Of a DNA stretch of 34,645 nt, positions 28,467 through 34,645 are shown in pieces. The translations under genes and the position numbers were made by a program. The stretch is from Poteriospumella lacustris (Eukaryota > Sar > Chrysophyceae > Chromulinales > Dinobryaceae). A model generated the notes under the pieces. The model was not told the origin of the DNA and did not search any database. It saw only the letters and a list, made by a program, of their open reading frames with translations. How positions within the stretch are numbered: position 1 is the stretch's first letter; every line of letters begins with the position of its first letter. The DNA is taken from positions 1 to 34,645 of the forward strand of contig SMOI01000334.1 of the NCBI GenBank assembly GCA_008000375.1, given 5' to 3'.

Positions 28467-31400
28467 ATGAGAGTGAACGGAATTGCACGATTCTTGTTGG
28501 CGTGGGCATTGTTGCTGACCTTTCCACTGGTTTTCGGTCAACCGAATCCCACTGGCCAGCCTTCGAGACAGCCTTCGTCTCAACCGACCCGGCAACCTTC
28601 CAGGCAACCCACGTCGCAACCAACCGGACGTCCTTCCAGACAACCCACGGGGCAACCTTCTCGACAGCCGACTGGCCAGCCATCGTCCAGGCCATCTCGT
28701 CAGCCGACATCCCAGCCAACATCTCGGCCCAGTAGGCAGCCTTCTCGTCAGCCGACCTCACGCCCTTCCAGTCAGCCTTCCAGACAGCCCACGTCGCGTC
28801 CATCATCCCAGCCCAGCAGACAGCCCACCAGCCAACCTACGGGCCGTCCTTCGTCGCAGCCATCATCGCAGCCGTCTCGTCAGCCGACGTCGCGTCCATC
28901 GGCTCAGCCCACTCGGCAGCCAACGTCGCAACCGTCGCGACAACCCACTTCGCGACCGAGCTCTCAGCCGACGAGGCAGCCGTCGTCGCAGCCCTCGACA
29001 CAACCTACTTCGCGACCAACGGGCCAACCGACAAGCCAGCCGACGATGCAGCCGTCGCGCCAGCCATCTTCGCGTCCCTCTGGTCAACCGTCTCGCCAAC
29101 CATCGGGCCAGCCGTCATCTCAGCCGTCAGGTCAGCCGACAATGCAGCCGTCGCGCCAGCCGTCCTCACGGCCGAGCGGACAGCCCTCGAGGCAGCCGAC
29201 CATGCAGCCGTCCGTTCAGCCCACGTCGCGGCCTACCGGCCAACCGTCAGATCAACCAACGATGCAGCCGTCGCGACAACCTACATCACAGCCGACCATG
29301 CAGCCATCGAATCAGCCCACATCACGTCCCTCCGGTCAGCCATCGAGTCAGCCCACGATGCAGCCGTCCCGTCAACCCTCTTCACGTCCATCGGGCCAGC
29401 CATCTTCGCAGCCGACAATGCAACCGTCCCGTCAGCCCACGTCTCAGCCGACGATGCAGCCTTCAAACCAGCCGACGTCTCGGCCCACAGGTCAGCCGTC
29501 GCGCCAGCCCACGATGCAGCCGTCGGATCAACCCACGTCTCGCCCCACCGGTCAGCCATCGTCGCAGCCGACGATGCAGCCGTCAGGTCAACCATCCAGT
29601 CAGCCGACGATGCAGCCGTCGGGGCAGCCGTCGAATCAGCCGACGATGCAGCCATCGAGTCAGCCCACGATGCAACCGTCGGATCAACCCACGTCTCGCC
29701 CCACCGGTCAGCCATCGTCGCAGCCGACGATGCAGCCGTCAGGTCAACCATCCAGTCAGCCGACGATGCAGCCGTCGGGGCAGCCGTCGAATCAGCCGAC
29801 GATGCAGCCATCGAGTCAGCCCACGATGCAACCGTCGGATCAACCCACGTCTCGCCCCACCGGTCAGCCATCGTCGCAGCCGACGATGCAGCCGTCAGGT
29901 CAACCATCCAGTCAGCCGACGATGCAGCCGTCGGGACAGCCGTCGAATCAACCATCGATGCAGCCATCGAGTCAGCCCACGATGCAACCGTCGGATCAAC
30001 CCACGTCACGTCCTACAGGTCAGCCATCGTCGCAGCCGACGATGCAACCGTCAGGTCAACCATCCAGTCAGCCGACGATGCAGCCATCGGGCCAGCCTTC
30101 GTCGCAGCCGTCGATGCAGCCATCGAGTCAACCTACGATGCAACCGTCGGATCAACCTACGTCGCAGCCGACGATGCAGCCATCTTCGCAGCCGACGATG
30201 CAGCCATCGGGTCAGCCATCGTCACAGCCGACGATGCAGCCGTCGGGTCAGCCTTCGAGTCAGCCGTCGATGCAGCCATCAAGTCAACCTACGATGCAGC
30301 CTTCCGATCAGCCTACTTCTAGTCCCACCGGTCAACCATCGTCACAGCCGACGATGCAGCCGTCAGGCCAACCGTCGAGTCAGCCGACGATGCAGCCGTC
30401 TGGCCAGCCGTCGAGTCAGCCAACGATGCAGCCATCGAGTCAGCCTACGATGCAACCGTCGTCGCAGCCATCCTCTCAGCCGTCGTCGCGTCCCACCGGC
30501 CAGCCATCGTCGCAGCCCACCATGCAACCGTCGAGCCAGCCGTCGAGACAGCCGTCCAGTCAGCCGTCGTCCCAACCGACGTCTCTGCCGACGGGCCAAC
30601 CCTCGTCGCAGCCGTCGAGCCAGCCGTCAAGTCAACCGACGATGCAGCCGTCTGGCCAGCCGTCTTCTCAGCCGACCATGCAGCCGTCGTCGCAGCCCAC
30701 CATGCAGCCGTCGGGCCAGCCGTCTAGACAGCCATCGTCTCAGCCGTCGGGCCAGCCGTCCGGCCAGCCGTCGACCCAACCGTCTCGGCAGCCATCCAGC
30801 CAGCCGTCCGGCCAGCCTTCGCGTCAGCCAACGGGCCAACCGTCTCGGCAGCCATCCAGCCAGCCGACGGGACAGCCGTCTAGGCAGCCGACAGGCCAGC
30901 CATCGGGTCAGCCATCGAGTCAGCCGACGATGCAGCCTTCGAGACAGCCCACCGGTCAGCCCACCGGGCAGCCGTCTCGCCAGCCAACAGGGCAACCGTC
31001 CAGTCAGCCGTCCCGGCAGCCAACGGGTCAACCGTCGAGACAGCCGTCGGGTCAGCCGACCGGCCAGCCGTCGCGTCAGCCGTCGAGTCAGCCGTCGAGT
31101 CAGCCGTCGAGTCAGCCCACCGGCCAGCCGTCGCGCCAGCCGACGAGCCAACCGTCCAGCCAACCGTCGACGCAGCCGACCAGTCAACCGTCGACGCAAC
31201 CGTCGTCGCAGCCCACGACTCAGCCGAGCTCACAGCCGAGTTCGCAGCCAACTGGCCAGCCGTCGACACAGCCGTCGGCGCAGCCGTCGAGCCAGCCGAG
31301 CTCGCAGCCAACTGGCCAGCCATCGCGACAGCCGACTGACCAGCCGTCGAGCCAGCCGAGCTCTCGCCCGACAGGCCAACCGTCGAGGCAGCCGACGGGT

Positions 31401-32351
31401 CAGCCATCCGGACAACCGACGAGACAGCCGACAGGGCAGCCATCGAGACAGCCGACAGGGCAGCCGACGCGTCAGCCATCGAGACAGCCGACAAGTCAGC
31501 CGTCTCGGCAGCCCAGCAGCATCCCCACGTCGATTCCGACGAATCCCACGGGACAGCCCACGTCGAGTCCGACGGGACCGACGCCTCGACCGACCCGCCG
31601 GCCGACGCGAGTGCCGACGAGCCAGCCGTCGTCGTTGCCGTCGTCGCAGCCGTCGTCGCAGCCGACGAATCCGACGTCGGTGCCGTCGTCGTCGCCAACG
31701 TACGACTTCCGCATCTTTCCGGTGATCAACGAGCGGTACCGCAGCGTGAACGCGACGTACTTCTGCCACCGGCGGCACCTGCACAGCACGCCGAATCCGT
31801 ACCGACGCATGTTCGACGGGCTGTCGCTGGACAGTCTGGTGTTCATCAAGCAGATGGTGGTGACGCTGATCCCGTTCGACGCCACCTACGACGCGCTGAG
31901 CCTCAAGGTCGAGAGCAACCGCATCGGCAACCTGCTCATCACGACGCCGGGCGTCGAGACCGTCGCGTTGGAAGGCCAAGTGGCCGGTCGCCTGACCCTG
32001 AACAACCCCGGCATCATCGCCAGCCGCGCGTCCGACTGGAACTACATCCTCAACCAGGTGGTGTACCGTCTGGACCTGGACCGCATGCCGCCGTCCGCCT
32101 GCGACACCTTCGTGGGTGGCGGCTACCACCGCGAGATCCGCCTGTCGGTGGTGGACCGCTACGGCCGCGTGAGCAACACCGTGTCGCGCAACATCAACTT
32201 CCAGACGGCGACGTTCGTGTTCACGAACGAGAAGCCGGTGAAGATCAACAACGCGCAGTCGTACGTGTCGGTGATCGTGAGCCGCAACGTGGAACCGGCG
32301 TACCGCGGCAACCCCAACGTCAACTTCACCGTCGTCAACCCGATGACGTAG
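28467..32351 (+). CDS. Secreted PS/PT-x-QP tetrapeptide-repeat protein
   Basis: 1,294 aa in one exon from the ATG at 28467, chosen because it begins a signal peptide (MRVNGIARFLLAWALLLTFP, cleavage near residue 24). Another ATG at 28330 would add 46 basic residues and turn the hydrophobic stretch into a signal-anchor. Residues about 29-1078 are almost entirely P[ST]x[QR] tetrapeptides (PSSQ, PTMQ, PSGQ, PSRQ, PTSR): no Cys, no aromatics, Ser/Thr/Pro-dense, ideal for O-glycosylation and an extended stalk. Residues 1079-1294 form a distinct beta-rich-looking domain with two Cys (FCHRR and SACDTF) and an NxT sequon; its ALEGQVAGRL...DWNYILNQVVYRL stretch weakly resembles cadherin-like adhesion repeats. 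A cell-surface or wall protein is inferred. Similar repeats are known to me from stramenopile and algal proteomes. Confidence 0.82.
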   Translation: MRVNGIARFLLAWALLLTFPLVFGQPNPTGQPSRQPSSQPTRQPSRQPTSQPTGRPSRQPTGQPSRQPTGQPSSRPSRQPTSQPTSRPSRQPSRQPTSRPSSQPSRQPTSRPSSQPSRQPTSQPTGRPSSQPSSQPSRQPTSRPSAQPTRQPTSQPSRQPTSRPSSQPTRQPSSQPSTQPTSRPTGQPTSQPTMQPSRQPSSRPSGQPSRQPSGQPSSQPSGQPTMQPSRQPSSRPSGQPSRQPTMQPSVQPTSRPTGQPSDQPTMQPSRQPTSQPTMQPSNQPTSRPSGQPSSQPTMQPSRQPSSRPSGQPSSQPTMQPSRQPTSQPTMQPSNQPTSRPTGQPSRQPTMQPSDQPTSRPTGQPSSQPTMQPSGQPSSQPTMQPSGQPSNQPTMQPSSQPTMQPSDQPTSRPTGQPSSQPTMQPSGQPSSQPTMQPSGQPSNQPTMQPSSQPTMQPSDQPTSRPTGQPSSQPTMQPSGQPSSQPTMQPSGQPSNQPSMQPSSQPTMQPSDQPTSRPTGQPSSQPTMQPSGQPSSQPTMQPSGQPSSQPSMQPSSQPTMQPSDQPTSQPTMQPSSQPTMQPSGQPSSQPTMQPSGQPSSQPSMQPSSQPTMQPSDQPTSSPTGQPSSQPTMQPSGQPSSQPTMQPSGQPSSQPTMQPSSQPTMQPSSQPSSQPSSRPTGQPSSQPTMQPSSQPSRQPSSQPSSQPTSLPTGQPSSQPSSQPSSQPTMQPSGQPSSQPTMQPSSQPTMQPSGQPSRQPSSQPSGQPSGQPSTQPSRQPSSQPSGQPSRQPTGQPSRQPSSQPTGQPSRQPTGQPSGQPSSQPTMQPSRQPTGQPTGQPSRQPTGQPSSQPSRQPTGQPSRQPSGQPTGQPSRQPSSQPSSQPSSQPTGQPSRQPTSQPSSQPSTQPTSQPSTQPSSQPTTQPSSQPSSQPTGQPSTQPSAQPSSQPSSQPTGQPSRQPTDQPSSQPSSRPTGQPSRQPTGQPSGQPTRQPTGQPSRQPTGQPTRQPSRQPTSQPSRQPSSIPTSIPTNPTGQPTSSPTGPTPRPTRRPTRVPTSQPSSLPSSQPSSQPTNPTSVPSSSPTYDFRIFPVINERYRSVNATYFCHRRHLHSTPNPYRRMFDGLSLDSLVFIKQMVVTLIPFDATYDALSLKVESNRIGNLLITTPGVETVALEGQVAGRLTLNNPGIIASRASDWNYILNQVVYRLDLDRMPPSACDTFVGGGYHREIRLSVVDRYGRVSNTVSRNINFQTATFVFTNEKPVKINNAQSYVSVIVSRNVEPAYRGNPNVNFTVVNPMT
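28551..31700 (+). repeat. 12-bp (4-residue) coding repeat region
   Basis: About 3.15 kb of 12-base units encoding P-S/T-x-Q/R, the common DNA forms being cagccgtcg..., cagccgacgatg and cagccatcg.... Synonymous variation between units is high in the outer parts, so these are old. The central part is more uniform because of the 156-bp higher-order repeat. Confidence 0.95.
29521..30144 (+). repeat. 156-bp higher-order repeat, 4 copies
   Basis: Thirteen tetrapeptides per unit. Copies begin with cgtcggatcaac at 29521, 29677, 29833 and 29989, and the next occurrence of the start motif is at 30145. The second and third copies look identical, while the fourth has several substitutions. The length is a multiple of 3 and of 12, so copy-number change keeps the frame. 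Confidence 0.93.
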
Positions 32352-32468
32352 CGGCGCACCGGCCCCACCGCCCTCCGCCTCGCGGTCGCTTCCGTCGCGT
32401 TCGTTTCATTTGTCCGCCGCAGTCCTGTCGATGGGCATCGTTGGTTTCGTTTCTTTTTCCTTGTAACG

Positions 32469-32491
32469 GTCGCGGAGGTTATCTCCGCGAC
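32469..32491. other. Perfect 9-bp stem, 5-base loop, in 3' UTR
   Basis: gtcgcggag - gttat - ctccgcgac, located about 118 bases after the stop codon of the repeat protein. It could be an RNA 3' end or stability element; function unknown. Confidence 0.6.
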
Positions 32492-33683
32492 ACAGCCCGC
32501 GGGGCCTAAGTATTCAGTTTGACCGTCAGAGCGGCGCCTGAGCGTGTGGGTGGGGACGCGTGTGGGGTGTGGGTGAGAGTGCGAGCGAGTTAACGAGGCG
32601 CGGCGGACGGGCGGGCGCAGGCGCCGCCGCCGCCGGCCGGGTACAAAGCGAGCGCAAAGAACGAATACAGCCAACAGCACAGCAGGCGACAGGGCCGCTG
32701 CGTCGGGGGCCGCCCGTCGCTGTGCCGCGACACGGTCACACGCGACGGGCGGCGCGACAGAAGCGAGCGGCCGCGCGTGCGGAGGACGAAAAATGAGCGA
32801 CGCAGACAGCTGCCAGTCACGACGAGGGGCCGGGGGTGAGAGATGCTCGGCGCCGAGCGGCGCGAGCGATGAGAGCGACGTGTCGAGGGCGACGGTCGGT
32901 GAGAGGCGGGCGGGTGACAGCGCTGGCGGGAAACAGATGAGCGGCTCCGACGAGGTCGCGGCGGAGGCGCCATCGCGCGCGTCGCGTGCCGCCCGGCGCC
33001 TTGTGTCGCCGGCCGCGTACAGTAGTACGTCCGCCCCGCGGACGAGACGGGGTCCAGTGGGAAACGGCGGCGGGCGGCCGGCGACGGGCGGCGGGCGGCC
33101 GGGCGACGACGCTGCGACGGCGACAGCGCCGCGCGACAAAGAAAAAGAAGCGCCGATCGCGGCTGGTGGGGCGAAGACAGCCTCCAGCGCGGCGGCGAGC
33201 GGTGAAATCAGACAGAGAATCAACAACAGTGTATCGCGCGTACGGCGGGTGACTGCGACGGGGGAACAAGCTCTCGAACGACTCGCGGCCTCGAGCACCG
33301 GCCGCCCGGCGCCGCCAGCGCGTTGGCCGTGCGCCAACAAACGAACAAATGAACAATTCAACGGGAGGGCAAGAAAAGGGGAGAGAGGGGCGGGGAAGAA
33401 GAGCGCGCAGCGAGCGGACCCCGCCACAGAACGAACGAGTCTAAGAACAACAGCGAGCTGCCGACGCCGCGCGGACGCGGTCGGAGCCGAAACAGGTGAC
33501 GGCAACGATACTCGTCGGCCGGCGGCGCCGCGGCGGTGAAAGATGCTCTAAACACAGCACCGAGCGAAAGAGATGGGGCATGCGATCAACGAATGGGCCA
33601 AACGAATGGGGCGCGGGGAACGAATGGGGTGTGAGATGCGGCTTCGACGGCGAAGCCAGCGATACGACGAGTGAGAGACGCTG

Positions 33684-33707
33684 GCCTGCAGACGGACTTC
33701 TGCAGGC
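33684..33707. other. Perfect 8-bp stem, 8-base loop
   Basis: gcctgcag - acggactt - ctgcaggc. An isolated inverted repeat in the right purine-biased tract; function unknown. Confidence 0.5.
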
Positions 33708-34270
33708 AGGAAAGTACAACAAGCAAACAGCACGAAGACGCAGCGGGTCTCATGAGAACATGAGGCTCGAGGGTTGCGCCCGATGAAAGAATGATAAGGA
33801 CGCGAAGGGGCGTGAGAGATGCGCGACGCGCCCGAGACGCGGCGGTCTGCGGGGCGCCGTGCTGCTCTTCGCCGGCTCCTTCCACCCAACGGCGAGGTGG
33901 ACGCCGCCGTCGGCGGGCTAAGGATAGCCCGTCGCGGGCGACGCTCCATCCAGCTGCCAGCGATGGCGAGACGCCATCGGTCGGCGACCGGGCTCAGTAG
34001 ACAAACGCGTTGGTTGGCGGAGGGCGGCTCCGAACTGCGCGGCAGCGGGCAAGTGGGGGACAAAGACAACAGACACGACGGGGCTCCATCGAGTGCGATG
34101 GGAACGAGATCAAAGACACAGCTACCAGCCACAAGGCAGGTGAACGAGCTGTTGTCGCAAGTGAAAGATGCACATCATGAAGGAATGGCGGCCAATGTGG
34201 GCGACGCGAAAGGAGGAGATGACAGGATGAGAAAGAATCAGGTGAGGAAGTGAGAGAAGCCAACAGAGCC

Positions 34271-34318
34271 GGTCACTTCCGCCCCTTTTCCTTCAGCGGA
34301 AAGGGGAGAAAAGTGACC
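34271..34318. other. Imperfect 21-base inverted repeat
   Basis: The arms ggtcacttccgcccc... (34271-34291) and ...ggggagaaaagtgacc (34298-34318) pair imperfectly around tcagcg. It lies just before a change from purine-biased to mixed composition. Confidence 0.5.
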
Positions 34319-34346
34319 CCCCGAGGACTCAATTGAGTTGTGACCA

Positions 34347-34625
34347 ATGGCGGCCGCCTCCACAGCGATCGAATCTCAGCGGAGAGAGCTTCGTTCGCAC
34401 ACATTTGTGTGCACCAGCGCGGCGCAGTGCCCGCTACTGCGCTACTTCGCGGTCAACCCAATCCTCGGCCTCGGCCCAGTGGCGCACTCCCCACGCTACC
34501 GCGACCGAAAACGTGCCACCTGCACCGTCGCAGGGGTGCGGCGCTGCGGCGGTGCGGCGGCGCGACCCCAAACGACGCAGATGGCCCAAAGACCCAAACA
34601 CATTTACCACCCAGAGTTTTCCTAG
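34347..34625 (+). CDS. Doubtful 92-aa open frame at right edge
   Basis: ATG in a good context (accaATGgcg) followed by 92 codons starting MAAASTAIESQRREL. No family, targeting signal or domain was recognised. It could be a first exon running into unseen introns, or chance. Listed only because composition changes here from the purine-biased tract. Confidence 0.18.
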   Translation: MAAASTAIESQRRELRSHTFVCTSAAQCPLLRYFAVNPILGLGPVAHSPRYRDRKRATCTVAGVRRCGGAAARPQTTQMAQRPKHIYHPEFS

Positions 34626-34645
34626 AAAGTGGGTTCGGAGCATTA

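Larger units (their letters stand above)
32352..34270. other. Purine-biased GC-rich gene-poor tract, right
   Basis: The composition matches the left tract: G/A-rich plus strand and open frames in all directions without recognisable products. The first 150 bases should be the 3' UTR of the repeat protein, including a t-rich stretch (tttcgtttctttttcc). Small perfect hairpins occur at 32469-32491, 33684-33707 and about 33913-33933. No gene is annotated. Confidence 0.5.

Noticed and set aside
32159-33505. 448-aa minus-strand open frame
   Set aside because: It is antisense to the conserved C-terminal domain of the repeat protein and otherwise an Ala/Arg/Pro/Ser-rich shadow of purine-biased GC-rich DNA.

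Overview
This is a nuclear genome window from a eukaryote. The genes have short GT-AG introns, mostly about 60-90 bases, and the products are eukaryote-specific: a 20S proteasome alpha subunit, TFIIA-gamma, a MIC60/mitofilin homologue and a CLN5-like lumenal protein. The organism is most likely a free-living or parasitic protist, and a stramenopile is my best guess. That guess rests on two things: ankyrin repeats of the 'G-LPLH-A...YPD-I' style and a secreted protein made of PSxQPT tetrapeptides. Both are features I associate with stramenopile and related algal/protist genomes. This is inference, not a database result.

Layout, left to right. A beta-class-like glutathione S-transferase (274-897, +) converges on a large four-exon RGG/polyQ/polyN disordered protein (1035-7429, -). 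One intron of that gene holds seven apparently identical 224-bp tandem repeats plus a diverged eighth. Next come a type II membrane fucosyltransferase-like protein (8038-9378, -), a small two-exon probable complex I subunit (9837-10289, +) and an ankyrin protein (10514-12177, -). The ankyrin gene shares a divergent promoter with a four-exon PSMA4 proteasome gene (12600-13595, +). From about 11659 to 13609 the sequence is repeated in inverted orientation at 13893-15836 around a 283-bp spacer. This gives a second, apparently identical PSMA4 gene (13907-14902, -) and a truncated, frameshifted ankyrin 5' fragment.

The outer edge of the duplication abuts the 3' end of a three-exon TFIIA-gamma gene (15882-16365, -), which is easy to miss because its exons are short. 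It is divergent from a MIC60 homologue (16830-18755, +). A repeat complex follows (18757-21832): two direct repeats of about 250 bp enclose a fold-back and a 5-copy, 365-bp tandem array. Next are a small two-hydrophobic-segment protein (21989-22447, -) and a five-exon CLN5-like type I membrane protein (23285-24982, +).

The last third is GC-rich with a purine-biased plus strand and no gene I can defend (24983-28466 and 32352-34645). Between those tracts lies a large secreted repeat protein (28467-32351, +), with roughly 1,050 residues of PS/PT-x-QP tetrapeptides, a nested 156-bp higher-order repeat and a 216-residue C-terminal domain.

The genes do not form an operon-like system. Themes are core housekeeping (proteasome, general transcription, mitochondrial inner membrane), one cell-surface protein, and strong recent repeat amplification. 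I see no CRISPR array, rRNA, tRNA or autonomous transposase.
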